A DNA stretch of 64,000 bases from JBBRCE01 sp038205115 (GTDB lineage: Bacteria; Planctomycetota; Planctomycetia; Pirellulales; JBBRCE01), in the NCBI GenBank assembly GCA_038205115.1, contig JBBRCE010000014.1, positions 1 through 64,000 on the forward strand, given 5' to 3'. The translations under genes were made by a program, and so were the position numbers. Position 1 is the stretch's first letter, and the number at the start of each line of letters is the position of its first letter. Positions 24,741 through 33,401 of this stretch are shown here, one piece after another. A model generated the notes under the pieces. It did no database searches, was not told the origin of the DNA, and worked only from the letters and a program-made list of their open reading frames with translations.

Positions 24741-27602
24741 TCATTGCCCTGTGAGCGTGAACGCTGCCCAAAAAAGTGGATGGGCGGCGCCATATTTTTC
24801 GCGGCGGGCTTTGATGCGTGCCAGTTGGGCGTTGCGCAGCGAGTCGGACTTGGATTGCCCAGCGGCCAGATTCGCGAAAAAGTCGTTCATCAGCAGGGCG
24901 GTCGCCTGATCGGGAATTTGCCAGAGAGTGCTGACCACAGCTTGTGCGCCCGCCAGTTGGAAGGCTTGTCGCAAGCCGGCCACGCCTTGACCGTTGTTCA
25001 ATTTGCCGATGCCGGTTTCGCAAGCCGAGAGCACAACCAACTCCGTGCCACGCAGGTTCGTGCCGACGATTTCCATGCCTGTCAGCACGCCGTCATCAAG
25101 TGCGGAATCGTTGGCCAGCTTGTCGCGATTGTTACATCCGGCCAGCAGCAGGCCGCAACGTAGCAGCGGATTCTGCTCGGCCGTCACGTCTCGCTGCGTG
25201 CGAGTTGTTTCCGGATCTGGCAAAAAGAAGCCGTGCGTGGAGAGCACCAAAATGCGCGGCGCGTTTAAGCGTTTAAACACACCCTCAAGCGCCGCGTTAC
25301 CCGCATAGATCTTGGCGTCTTGCGACGTGAATTCTTTCAGACGGGGAGCGATGGCCAGCGCTTCCGCCGCCGTGCCCGGAAGCAGTGGTACGCGGCCAAC
25401 ATGGCTGGCAGTCAGACTTCGCGAACCGCGTGCGATAGTAGCGGCGTCGCTCGAGGCATTCGCGGCCGGAGGTACGTGGCCGCCGAGGATGTCCGCAAGC
25501 GCCGCCCCGACATCGCCGGCCGCCAGATCGAAATTCGGGTTCGCAAAAATCCGTGGTGGATTGGACGAAGCCATCCGGCGATCCTTGACGATTTCGCGCG
25601 CGGCCGTCAGATAGCGAATGTTCCAGCGTTCGATTGCATATTTGCCATCATCGGTCGGCAAGGCAGACCAGGGTATCAACCACAGTCCGGCATCCGGGCA
25701 GAGAACAAGCTGCTGGGCCTGCTTGATGTGCGGCAACAACGGTTCTAAGACCAGCTTCGAAACTTCCGCCAGCGGAGCGGCCAGGAACTTCTCCGCTTTG
25801 ACCTCGCCAACCTGCTGCAAGAGTTTTCCGGTTTGCGCGGCCGACATAGCCGCCTGGAAGCTGGCGATTTTTTCTTCGAGCAGCTTTGCCGCGCCCAAGT
25901 CCACAACTCGCACGTCGCCACCGTCCACGGGCGGCACAATCCAGGCAACGTAGTGTGGGCCAGAAGGCAGTAACTGTTGCTTGGCCGCCGTGATACCCTT
26001 CGCCGCGGCCGGGGGTGGTTCAACCGGCTGCGAGATATCCAGCCGGAAGATATCCACCAGCAGGCCATCGCGCGGTAACGATTCGCGAATCGAATGCATT
26101 TCAACCCAGGCTTCGCCGCTGGTGCCTTCGCCCCGGTCTATGGCGATCTGTTTCGCGAGTTCGATTTCTTGCCCTGTCAGCTTGGCGATTTCAATTTTCC
26201 GACCAGCTTGTTGGCCGTCCGCCGGTGGCATGAACGTCAATGCAGCCAGTCGCGATCGCACCTGGTTAAGCTGCAGGACGACTTCCGCTCGTTGCGGATC
26301 GGTGGCGTCGCGCGCTAGCCGAGCGCTTTCGGCCAGCGCTTGTTGCGCGACGCCTTTGCCATTGGCCAGCCAACCGGCCGAACGCACGGCAATGCCGGCG
26401 TCTTTCTGCCCATGTCGGAATCCAAACGACAGCACATTGGCCAGCGAATAATCGCGGTTGCTGAGAAACACCAACTGCTCTTGTTCGCTGAGAATCGGCA
26501 ATACGTTGGCGATATGCTGGCGAAGGATTCGTCGAGACTGTTCGAAACTGACCGCCGCCTCCGCGGTTCGGTTTGACGCTTCGAGCAACTGCCCGATCTT
26601 CAGATGACTCACCGCAAGCGTCGGGTTCTCGGCGCCCAACTGTTCGGCGCCAATCTTGAGACTGCGAGCGAACAGTGGTTCGGCCGCGGCGAATTCGCCC
26701 AGTTGAAGATCGAGCGACGCCAGGTTGTGCAGTCGCGTGGCCACGTCCATGCTACTAGGACCGGATTTCTGTTCGCCAATCTTCAGGCTGCGTTCGAACA
26801 ACGGTTTGGCTTGCTGAAACTGGCGATTGTCCAAATACAACAGTCCCAAGTTGCTCAGAGTTTGCGCGGTTAGCGGATGATTGGCGTCGAGCTTGCTCTC
26901 GCAGATTTTTAAACTTCGCAGGTACAGCGGCTGGGCCTCGTCGTAACGCCACATGGCCGTGTATAACGACGCCAGGCCATTCAGGCTCCGCGCGACGTCC
27001 GCGCTCTCTGGGCCGGACGTGCGCTCCTTGATTTGCAAACTCTGCAAGAAGTATGGTTCGGCCTTGGCGTACTGGCCCAGATCTCGGTAGAGCAGAGCCA
27101 GGTTGCCTAGCGCGGCGCCCACGTTCGGATGATCCGGCCCGAGGTTGCTCTTTGCGATTTTTAAACCGCGCAGTAGCAAGAGCTCGGCCTTGGAGTATCG
27201 GCCCATACTGAAATATAAGCCGCCAAGGTTGTTGGCCGTCTGACCGACACTTGGATCCAAGGCCGCTAGCGCCTGCTCGCGGATCGCCAGGCAACGGAGC
27301 AAAAGCGGTTCCGCCTGAGCATACTGACCCAAATCCATCGATGTGATCGCCATCCGATCCAGACACATCGACATCTTCAGCGAATTTTTACCGAAAGCTG
27401 CTTCTGCCGAACTCAGCGCGCGGGTAAACGCGGCCAGCGCGGCCGGGAGGTCGCCTTGTTGTCGCAGCGCATCGCCGCGGTTCATGGCCTCAATGGCGTC
27501 GGTTTCGTCACTGGCGGATGCCGCGCGGATGAAAAGCGTTAAGGCAATTCCGGTAATCAGGATCGCCAGCGTTGATTGTCGCCTACTGATGAAGCCAATC
27601 AT
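24741..27602 (-). CDS. Secreted TPR-CHAT protein with intact caspase-like dyad
   Basis: This is a 953-residue protein with a signal peptide (STLAILITGIALTLFIRAASA) and about seven tetratricopeptide repeats (NNLGGLYFSMGRYSKAEL and similar, each near 42 residues). It ends in a CHAT domain. The dyad is intact: H790 in VLSTHGFF and C861 in VVLSACETGIG. CHAT proteases include the gRAMP-associated and RCD-type peptidases; TPR-CHAT fusions are common in bacteria with mostly unknown substrates. The export signal suggests action outside the cytoplasm, which is unusual for a caspase-like protease and deserves testing. I chose ATG at 27602 (GGGGGAT just upstream); ATG 27614 or TTG 27641 are alternatives. 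Confidence 0.88.
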   Translation of the reverse strand: MIGFISRRQSTLAILITGIALTLFIRAASASDETDAIEAMNRGDALRQQGDLPAALAAFTRALSSAEAAFGKNSLKMSMCLDRMAITSMDLGQYAQAEPLLLRCLAIREQALAALDPSVGQTANNLGGLYFSMGRYSKAELLLLRGLKIAKSNLGPDHPNVGAALGNLALLYRDLGQYAKAEPYFLQSLQIKERTSGPESADVARSLNGLASLYTAMWRYDEAQPLYLRSLKICESKLDANHPLTAQTLSNLGLLYLDNRQFQQAKPLFERSLKIGEQKSGPSSMDVATRLHNLASLDLQLGEFAAAEPLFARSLKIGAEQLGAENPTLAVSHLKIGQLLEASNRTAEAAVSFEQSRRILRQHIANVLPILSEQEQLVFLSNRDYSLANVLSFGFRHGQKDAGIAVRSAGWLANGKGVAQQALAESARLARDATDPQRAEVVLQLNQVRSRLAALTFMPPADGQQAGRKIEIAKLTGQEIELAKQIAIDRGEGTSGEAWVEMHSIRESLPRDGLLVDIFRLDISQPVEPPPAAAKGITAAKQQLLPSGPHYVAWIVPPVDGGDVRVVDLGAAKLLEEKIASFQAAMSAAQTGKLLQQVGEVKAEKFLAAPLAEVSKLVLEPLLPHIKQAQQLVLCPDAGLWLIPWSALPTDDGKYAIERWNIRYLTAAREIVKDRRMASSNPPRIFANPNFDLAAGDVGAALADILGGHVPPAANASSDAATIARGSRSLTASHVGRVPLLPGTAAEALAIAPRLKEFTSQDAKIYAGNAALEGVFKRLNAPRILVLSTHGFFLPDPETTRTQRDVTAEQNPLLRCGLLLAGCNNRDKLANDSALDDGVLTGMEIVGTNLRGTELVVLSACETGIGKLNNGQGVAGLRQAFQLAGAQAVVSTLWQIPDQATALLMNDFFANLAAGQSKSDSLRNAQLARIKARREKYGAAHPLFWAAFTLTGQ

Positions 27603-28054
27603 TGCATCCCCCATCGAAAGCCTGACCGTCCCTGTTGACAACCGCCTCTGCAGTTTCGTTCGCTAAGAATTGAAACGCAAGGCATCCGCAAACCGGACAT
27701 CAGGGCGAAGGATCGGTGAGAATGCCGTTACGGGCTTCGGCCGGCAGACGATCCATCTCAGGCGTGGCACAGAAGAGCCGGCCGCGCGGCGGCTCGAACG
27801 GCATATGCGCACGAGCGCAAAAAATTAGAGCCGCTCACATTTCGCCGGTTGGGCGATGGGAGGCGGCTCTTTCTCGTCGTAATTGGGAATGCCGTGGGCA
27901 AGAGTTGCACCACGGTAGGCCAGCGGGGCCACTCTGTGGTGATTTGGATTGATGAATGCGGCGTCTTCTGGCCGAAACCTCGATGTTTACACGTCGGACT
28001 TCAACAACAACGCCCCATCAATCTCACCCCGTCCGAGCCACTCAGAAAGAAGCG
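27603..28054. other. Intergenic stretch without recognisable features
   Basis: About 450 bp between the CHAT gene start and the end of the lysine-rich peptide gene, both on the minus strand. It should contain the CHAT gene promoter. Nothing specific was identified. Confidence 0.35.
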
Positions 28055-28168
28055 TTAGGCTTTTTTCTTCTTGGTGGCGGCCTTCTTGGTGCTCTTCTTG
28101 GCAGCCTTCTTGGTGCCCTTCTTAGCGGTCGCGCTGGCTGCCTTGGCAGCTTTTTTCTTCTTGGCCAC
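28055..28168 (-). CDS. 37-residue lysine/alanine-rich histone-H1-like peptide
   Basis: A GTG at 28168, preceded by GGAG about 12 bases upstream, opens a 37-residue frame ending in TAA at 28055-28057. The product is almost only Lys, Ala, Thr and Ser, with KKAAKK and TKKAA repeats (for example GTKKAAKKSTKKAATKKKK). It resembles the tails of histone-H1-like nucleoid proteins and is likely to bind DNA or RNA non-specifically. The codons (AAG, GCC) are regular and the frame is too short for usual gene callers. A longer, decayed or remote start was not found. Confidence 0.65.
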   Translation of the reverse strand: MAKKKKAAKAASATAKKGTKKAAKKSTKKAATKKKKA

Positions 28169-28740
28169 AGTTCAATCTCCGATAAAAGGTTTTCGATGAG
28201 ATGGTCTCGATATGCCCGAAGTGGACAACCGAGCAACTCCCATCACGAGCAAAAACAATCCCGTCCTAGGACAATCTCCGCGAGCCGGCGACTTCAATGT
28301 CTTGACCCGCGAAGCGATATCGCACGTTTCACTTCCAGCAGCACTTCGACATCCGGCAAAACGTCCATCAACGCAACGTCGGTCGTCCGCACTTCGAAGC
28401 CGGCGACTTTTGTCACCACACGAGGCGACGTCAGTCACTTGAATCTTTGCTGACGATCTGCGTCTTGCGTGACGGCCACTTGCGTGACGATGTCTTACAT
28501 GACTGCCAGATGATTGAGTGAAAATTTCTTATGCACTCAATGTTGTGTAACTTTACGCATTCCGAAAAAAAATGCAACATGATTTTGCGCAACTTTTTCT
28601 GTTTCGACAGAAAGTGCGCGCGTTGCGCGTCGTGTTACGCGCACGATCGCGGCATCGATTGCGCGCTGCGCGCCGAGAAAACGATTGTCGATAGCCTGCG
28701 GTGTGCGCGACGTTTGTCGCGCGCTCGATGCGCACCGCAA
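28169..28740. other. Upstream region of the lysine-rich peptide, with tandem repeats
   Basis: This 570-bp stretch holds three tandem 15-bp repeats (28464-28508). It also holds an open minus-strand frame at 28294-28431 whose codons look coding (VTKVAGFEVRTTDVALMDVL) but which has no start or ribosome-binding site; this may be a gene remnant. An AT-rich patch occurs at 28516-28600. The rest is CG-rich with many GCGC words near 28610-28730. Confidence 0.35.
28464..28508. repeat. 15-bp tandem repeat, three copies
   Basis: The copies read CTTGCGTGACGGCCA, CTTGCGTGACGATGT and CTTACATGACTGCCA. A fourth, longer variant precedes them at 28445-28463 (CTTTGCTGACGATCTGCGT). It is about 300 bp upstream of the lysine-rich peptide gene. 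It could be a protein-binding array or a relic of a short coding repeat. Confidence 0.55.
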
Positions 28741-29574
28741 TCAGTACAACGCGATGGTCGTGCCGCTTGGCAAACGGCCCGCAGGTTGTGCGCGGCGCTG
28801 CGTGAATCCGAGCAGTCCGCGCTCGTGCGGCGCTCGACTGCGCAAATACAGCCATTGCCGTAAACCTGCGGTTTTCTGCGATAAAAACGCCTGTTGCGAG
28901 GCTTGCGGCAGATGCCGCTCCGCCACCAGCGGCGCGAGCATCGCCTGCCAAACTGTGGACCACGCGCGGGCGCGAAAATGAATCGGATCGATGCCGTACC
29001 AGGCTGCGCGCGGTTCGATCAGCAGCAGTTGTTGCGCGCTGCAAAGTGCGCGCAGTTGCGCGTCGAGTTGTCGCGCGCGGCGGTTGAATGTGTCGTAGTC
29101 AATTCGCGCGCCGGGAAAAAAAATCGTGCGCACAAAATAAAATTGTCGGCGGCTCACGCGATCGAGATTCATCAGCGGCAACATGCTGATCGCAATCCGC
29201 GCGCGCCGCGCGGACAATTTGGAAATGCAACTTTCGATCCAGCTCAAAATCGTCGCGGCCTCCGCGCCGTAGAACAGATCGTTGCCGATATCGGTGACCA
29301 GCGCGGCCGTCGGAATGTCGCAATCGACGTCGGATGTCGCCGCCCACAACCCGCAATCGTTGATGCCGGGCAACGTGCGCGCCAGTGCGCGGCTGCTGCC
29401 TCCGTACGAGCGACCATGCCCTAGCGCAACGTGCAATTCCAGCGGCGCGCCGAACAGTTGCTGAGCCACGTCGACCACGGTCGAGATGCCGCGAGTTAAG
29501 TTGCTTGCCCCCAACAGAATCAGGCGGGCGGCGGGCGCGGCGCTTGCCGCCCGAGCGTGATCCAGCGCAGGCAT
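28741..29574 (-). CDS. SGNH/GDSL-like hydrolase
   Basis: A 277-residue protein of the SGNH hydrolase type, without a signal peptide. Block I appears as LILLGASNLTRG (a GxSN variant of GDSL), followed by ALGHGRSYGGSSR, the GND-type block VTDIGNDLFYGAE, and the late block AWYGIDPIHF with an aspartate-histidine pair. The likely substrate is an ester, but the family branch is uncharacterised. The ATG at 29574 fits the family, although the frame remains open 88 codons upstream. It starts eight bases after the M50 gene stops, so the two probably form one transcript. Confidence 0.7.
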   Translation of the reverse strand: MPALDHARAASAAPAARLILLGASNLTRGISTVVDVAQQLFGAPLELHVALGHGRSYGGSSRALARTLPGINDCGLWAATSDVDCDIPTAALVTDIGNDLFYGAEAATILSWIESCISKLSARRARIAISMLPLMNLDRVSRRQFYFVRTIFFPGARIDYDTFNRRARQLDAQLRALCSAQQLLLIEPRAAWYGIDPIHFRARAWSTVWQAMLAPLVAERHLPQASQQAFLSQKTAGLRQWLYLRSRAPHERGLLGFTQRRAQPAGRLPSGTTIALY

Positions 29575-29582
29575 GGACGCAT

Positions 29583-30314
29583 CTACCAAGGTCGGCCGCC
29601 GGAGTACGTTTGCAATGCGGAAAAGCTCTGATAGGCAAAGAACCCGAACAACAAACCTATATAGAACGAATGCAGCTCGACAAATGCGAAGATGGCAATC
29701 AGCCCGCCGGTCAGCAGGGAGAGCTGCAGCGCGCGGATCACGCCCGTTTGCGGATAGCGGCAGCCCGCCACAAACAGTTCGCGCGAAATCTGCCCGCCAT
29801 CCAAGGGAATCACCGGCAGCAAGTTGATCAAACCCCACCAGATGTTGATGAAGAACAGGCTCTGGACCAGAACGTCGAGGTTGCGGTTGCTAATGTCTGC
29901 TACCGAAATGTCCAGCAGAAACGGAAAGCCAAACTCCACGCTCACGCGATGCCCTGCCGCTCGGAAGGCTGCGGCGATGAACGCGGCAAAGAAGAAACCA
30001 GCGCCCGGTCCAGCCAGCGAAATCAGCACTTGCCGCTTCCAGTTGTGGTACGTCGGCTGATAGATCGCTAGGCCGCCAAATCCATGCAAGACAATCCACG
30101 GTGCGAAACCACAAGCCCGGGCGACAATGGCGTGCCCAAGTTCGTGGATCAAGATCGATACAAACACCGCAAACACCCAAATGGCCGCGGCTTTGGGGCT
30201 GGCGGCGGGTTTCATGAACAACGTCACCAGCCAAAACAGCGGATGCACGCGGACTGGTATGCCCAACACTCGGAAGTTCAGGTCGAATGGTGTATGGGCA
30301 GGCTCAGTAAACAC
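29583..30314 (-). CDS. M50 family site-2-type zinc metalloprotease
   Basis: An intramembrane protease of 243 residues with about six hydrophobic segments. The zinc motif HELGH lies at 57-61 in the first core helix (VSILIHELGHAIVARACGF). The third zinc ligand is in NLLPVIPLDGGQISRE near residue 185. The short form without PDZ or CBS domains matches the bacterial S2P group found in many environmental bacteria. Such enzymes cut membrane-bound regulators, but no substrate is visible here. The next gene downstream is the SGNH hydrolase, eight bases away. Confidence 0.9.
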   Translation of the reverse strand: MFTEPAHTPFDLNFRVLGIPVRVHPLFWLVTLFMKPAASPKAAAIWVFAVFVSILIHELGHAIVARACGFAPWIVLHGFGGLAIYQPTYHNWKRQVLISLAGPGAGFFFAAFIAAAFRAAGHRVSVEFGFPFLLDISVADISNRNLDVLVQSLFFINIWWGLINLLPVIPLDGGQISRELFVAGCRYPQTGVIRALQLSLLTGGLIAIFAFVELHSFYIGLLFGFFAYQSFSALQTYSGGRPW

Positions 30315-30466
30315 TCTTCAGATCTCCTCGCGGTTCCTGGTCGCCAAAATCGTAGCGACCAATTTCAAATCGTTCTGTGCAATTGTAGTTCAGCCATCGC
30401 CGTCCCGATATGGTCGTCCGCGCTGGCGAGCGCTTGGGTCGCGTCGATTCTCGGCATGCGATTGCG

Positions 30467-31498
30467 TCAGACCGGAAACGGATTGCGTTCGGCAAAGCCA
30501 CGTTGATGCCAGTAGGGATAGATTGGCGGCAGTGCGCTGGCGGCATCCAGCGTGGCCACTTGATCGGCGGTCAGGTTCCAGCCCACGGCGTCCAGATTCT
30601 GCCGCAGTTGCTGCTCGTTACGCGCGCCGATGATGACCGTCGCCACCGATGGCCGCTGCAATAGCCAGTTGATGGCAATTTGCGGCACTGTCTTGCCCGT
30701 CTCGGCGGCAACCTGATCGATGGCCTCCACTACGCGATAGACCTGCTCCAGCGGAATGGGCGGTCCAACATCGTTCGACTTCTGGCCATGTAGCCGGCTG
30801 GTTTGGGGCAGCGGCTGACCGCGACGAATCTTGCCGGTCAAGCGTCCCCAGCCCAGCGGGCTCCAAACGACCGCGCCGACTTTTTGATCGACGGCCAATG
30901 GCATGAGTTCGTTTTCGTAGTCGCGCCCGAGCAGCGAGTAAAACGCCTGATGGGCAATGTACCGAGGCAGTCCGTATCGTTCTGAGACGGCCAACGACTT
31001 CATCAGATGCCAGCCGGAAAAGTTCGAGCAGCCGATGTATCGAATCTTGCCGGCGCGCACCAGATCGTCCAGCGTGTGCAGCACTTCCTCCACCGGCGTC
31101 ACGGCGTCGAAGCCATGCAGTTGGAACAGATCGATGTAGTCGGTGTCGATCCGGCGTAGTGCAGCTTCCACAGAGCGAATGAGGTGGTAGCGCGACGAGC
31201 CGACGTCGTTGGGGCCATCGCCCAGCCGAAACGTGGCTTTGGTGGAGACGATGACTTTGTCGCGGCGGCCGCTGATGGCCGCGCCGAGAATTTCTTCGGC
31301 CATGCCGCCGGAGTAAACGTCGGCCGAGTCGAACATGTTCAAACCGGAGTCCAAGCAAATATCCACCAGTCGCGTGGCTTCGGCCGCGTCGCTGGCGCCC
31401 CAGGCTTTGAATAGCTCTCCGCCGCCGCCAAACGTGCCGGTGCCAAAACTGAGCACGGGCACTTTGAAACCAGACGCCCCGAGTTGACGATATTCCAT
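30467..31498 (-). CDS. Aldo/keto reductase
   Basis: A 343-residue cytosolic NADPH-dependent oxidoreductase with a TIM-barrel fold. It starts MEYRQLGASGFKVPVLSFGT. Catalytic residues are in the expected order: Asp and Tyr in NMFDSADVYSGG, Lys in VIVSTKATF, and His in LFQLHGFD. The cofactor-binding motif near the end reads VIIGARNEQQLRQNLDAVGW. It matches the YajO/potassium-channel-beta-like branch, but the substrate cannot be predicted. It stands alone. Confidence 0.93.
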   Translation of the reverse strand: MEYRQLGASGFKVPVLSFGTGTFGGGGELFKAWGASDAAEATRLVDICLDSGLNMFDSADVYSGGMAEEILGAAISGRRDKVIVSTKATFRLGDGPNDVGSSRYHLIRSVEAALRRIDTDYIDLFQLHGFDAVTPVEEVLHTLDDLVRAGKIRYIGCSNFSGWHLMKSLAVSERYGLPRYIAHQAFYSLLGRDYENELMPLAVDQKVGAVVWSPLGWGRLTGKIRRGQPLPQTSRLHGQKSNDVGPPIPLEQVYRVVEAIDQVAAETGKTVPQIAINWLLQRPSVATVIIGARNEQQLRQNLDAVGWNLTADQVATLDAASALPPIYPYWHQRGFAERNPFPV

Positions 31499-31571
31499 GG
31501 ATTTCAGTTCCTAATTTATTGCCGACGCCGCCGGCGTTGAAAACAACGAATCAGCCATCGACAGTCCGCGA

Positions 31572-32531
31572 TCAATCAATCAACCCGCGCAGCGTGCGGA
31601 GATTGATTGCGTCAAACGCTTCGCCGTCGCCGCTTATGCCTTTTTCAGTTTCCAGGTACATGGGAATCTTACGGAAGCGGCGATCGTTGAGCAAATGCCG
31701 AAAGGCGTCGAGGCCGATCTGTCCTTGGCCGATGTGCTCGTGGCGATCGACACGTGCGCCGAGCGGCTTTTTGCTGTCGTTCAAATGAAACGCATGCACG
31801 CGATCCAGCCCCACGGCGCGGTCCAGCGCTTTGAACGTGGCCAGGTAATCTTTTCGCTCGGCCAGTGGATAGCCGGCGGCAAAGGCGTGACAGGTATCGA
31901 TGCACACGCCGATCCGCTCGGACTGCCGGACGCCGGCGATAATTTCGCCCAAATGCTCGAAGCGGTTGCCCAAACACGAGCCCTGTCCGGCGGTGTTTTC
32001 CAGCAGTGCCATCACGTTCAATTTGCCCACCTGCTCGTGCACCAGGTCGAGCGCGGCGATGATTCGCTTGAGACCAGTTTCTTCGTCGCTGGTGGTAAAA
32101 GCGCCGGGATGCGTAACCACGTAGGGGATGCCGAGTCGCTCTGCCCGCAGCAGTTCCACGCCGAAGGCGGCAATCGAACGTCGCCAGAGAAAGTCGTCTG
32201 GCGAGGCCAGATTGATTAGGTAGGAATCGTGGGAGAGGGTGTGCGCGATGCCGGTGCCGGCCAGAGTGGTTCGAAACAAATGGATGTCCGCCTCCAGCAG
32301 CTCTTTGGAGCGCCAGGCAGGCTCGACTGGCTGTGCGACAGCTTTTTTGCTGCGCGCTTTGCTCTGCGGTTGGGCTGGAGCCGCAAGCGCTTCGGCTGGC
32401 ACGCCCGTAACCGACCAATTCTGCGGACTGGCGGTGAACAGTTGCACGCAATCCATTTCGAGCTGCTGCGCCGCTTCGATGGCTTTGTGAAAGCCGCCGG
32501 AGATCGACATGTGCGCGCCGAGGATGGGCAT
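31572..32531 (-). CDS. nfo: Endonuclease IV (AP endonuclease)
   Basis: A DNA-repair enzyme that cleaves at abasic sites, 319 residues, TIM-barrel with three zinc ions. Motifs are LGAHMSISGGFHKAIEAA at the start, THPGAFTTSDEETGL, LLENTAGQGSCLGNRFEHL, GVCIDTCHAFAAGYPL and HLNDSKKPLGARVDRHEHIG, which give the His/Glu/Asp zinc ligands. About 30 extra residues rich in Ala, Lys and Pro (around 50-75) form an insertion after SPQNW; the family normally has a short loop there. Confidence 0.95.
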   Translation of the reverse strand: MPILGAHMSISGGFHKAIEAAQQLEMDCVQLFTASPQNWSVTGVPAEALAAPAQPQSKARSKKAVAQPVEPAWRSKELLEADIHLFRTTLAGTGIAHTLSHDSYLINLASPDDFLWRRSIAAFGVELLRAERLGIPYVVTHPGAFTTSDEETGLKRIIAALDLVHEQVGKLNVMALLENTAGQGSCLGNRFEHLGEIIAGVRQSERIGVCIDTCHAFAAGYPLAERKDYLATFKALDRAVGLDRVHAFHLNDSKKPLGARVDRHEHIGQGQIGLDAFRHLLNDRRFRKIPMYLETEKGISGDGEAFDAINLRTLRGLID

Positions 32532-32532
32532 G

Positions 32533-32600
32533 GGAGGACCAGGAAGGGGTCGGAGGTCAGGGGGCAGAGGTCAGGAAGGCGAGGAAAGGGGAGCGGATGG
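32533..32600. repeat. Purine-rich GGTCAGG repeat tract
   Basis: Plus-strand text such as GGAGGTCAGG and AGAGGTCAGG recurs in a G/A-rich tract overlapping the 3' end of the CDGSH gene and the start of nfo. It looks like a low-complexity repeat rather than a regulatory element. Confidence 0.4.
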
Positions 32601-32804
32601 CGCGAGTTCGTGAGCGACGAAGTTGCCGGGCTTGTGCGAGCCGTCGCAGAATGGTTTGTTAGCGGAATGCCCACAACGACAAAGCGCCACCTGAGGTTTA
32701 TTGGTGGGCAGCGGAAACTCGTTGCCGTGCTGATCGACCACGCGCACCGGTCCTTCGATCACAAGCGGCCCATCCGGCCGGCAGCGAATGGTGATGGGAG
32801 TCAT
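32571..32804 (-). CDS. CDGSH-type iron-sulfur protein
   Basis: A 77-residue protein with the zinc-finger-like CDGSH motif CRCGHSANKPFCDGSH, which binds a [2Fe-2S] cluster with three Cys and one His. An N-terminal strand segment (GPLVIEGPVRVVDQHGNEF) is typical of small bacterial members. Its job is probably redox or cluster transfer, but this is not known. The last dozen residues (Ala, Pro, Ser) are encoded by a purine-rich repetitive run (32533-32600) that may have extended the gene. It lies between nfo and a hypothetical gene, same strand. Confidence 0.9.
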   Translation of the reverse strand: MTPITIRCRPDGPLVIEGPVRVVDQHGNEFPLPTNKPQVALCRCGHSANKPFCDGSHKPGNFVAHELAPSAPLSSPS

Positions 32805-32839
32805 GTTTCAGCAATCATCGGTCGTTAGTTTCAGATCGA

Positions 32840-33394
32840 TCATGTTGCAGCGGCCTTCGCTCGCTGGCCTCCGCCATTTTCGCCGGCCGAATGAATCGAA
32901 AAGTGATCGACGATGACCGACAAGAAAGGAATTTCCAGTAGTCGGCCATCACCGAGCAAAATACGATGCACGAACATGTTTCGATCTCTGTCGGCAAGAT
33001 CAAACTCGTCGTATAGCCATAGCGGCTGAGACGTTGCGTTCGGCCAATCCGGCGGAGCTTGCTGCTGGCGGATGTCATCGTAAATGACGTACGTTAGCAC
33101 CCAAACCTCGTCGCGGTGGCTGAGACATACGTTGGTAATTGCCGGCCACGTGTTGGACGACGGAACGCGCGACCGCAGCGTGCCGTCTGGCATTTGCGGA
33201 CCGGCCAGCAGTTGCGCGTCGTGAAAACACATCTTTTCGAACACGGCCACGGCAGGCGGCATGATGTCGCGAAAAGTGTCGACGTGTTTTCGATAGGCCA
33301 CGGTCGCGGCTTCCCACTGCTGGTCTGCCTGATCCGCGAGAGCATCGTCGGCGGAACCGAATTTGAGATAGAGTTCCGGCGTGAAGAACCGCAT
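32840..33394 (-). CDS. Hypothetical protein following a toxin-like domain gene
   Basis: I do not recognise a function. I chose the ATG at 33394 because GAGG lies about seven bases upstream and the family-like start MRFFTPELYLKFGSADDALA fits there, giving 184 residues; the frame remains open to 33484. The sequence is mainly soluble with several Trp residues and a segment PLWLYDEFDLADRDRN. It starts seven bases after the stop of a toxin-like domain gene, so it is probably translationally coupled. That context allows an immunity role, although nothing in the sequence proves it. Confidence 0.6.
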   Translation of the reverse strand: MRFFTPELYLKFGSADDALADQADQQWEAATVAYRKHVDTFRDIMPPAVAVFEKMCFHDAQLLAGPQMPDGTLRSRVPSSNTWPAITNVCLSHRDEVWVLTYVIYDDIRQQQAPPDWPNATSQPLWLYDEFDLADRDRNMFVHRILLGDGRLLEIPFLSVIVDHFSIHSAGENGGGQRAKAAAT

Positions 33395-33401
33395 GGCAAC
33401 C

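Noticed and set aside
28294..28431. 46-codon minus-strand frame with coding-like composition
   Set aside because: No start codon or ribosome-binding site; could be a gene remnant but not enough to call.
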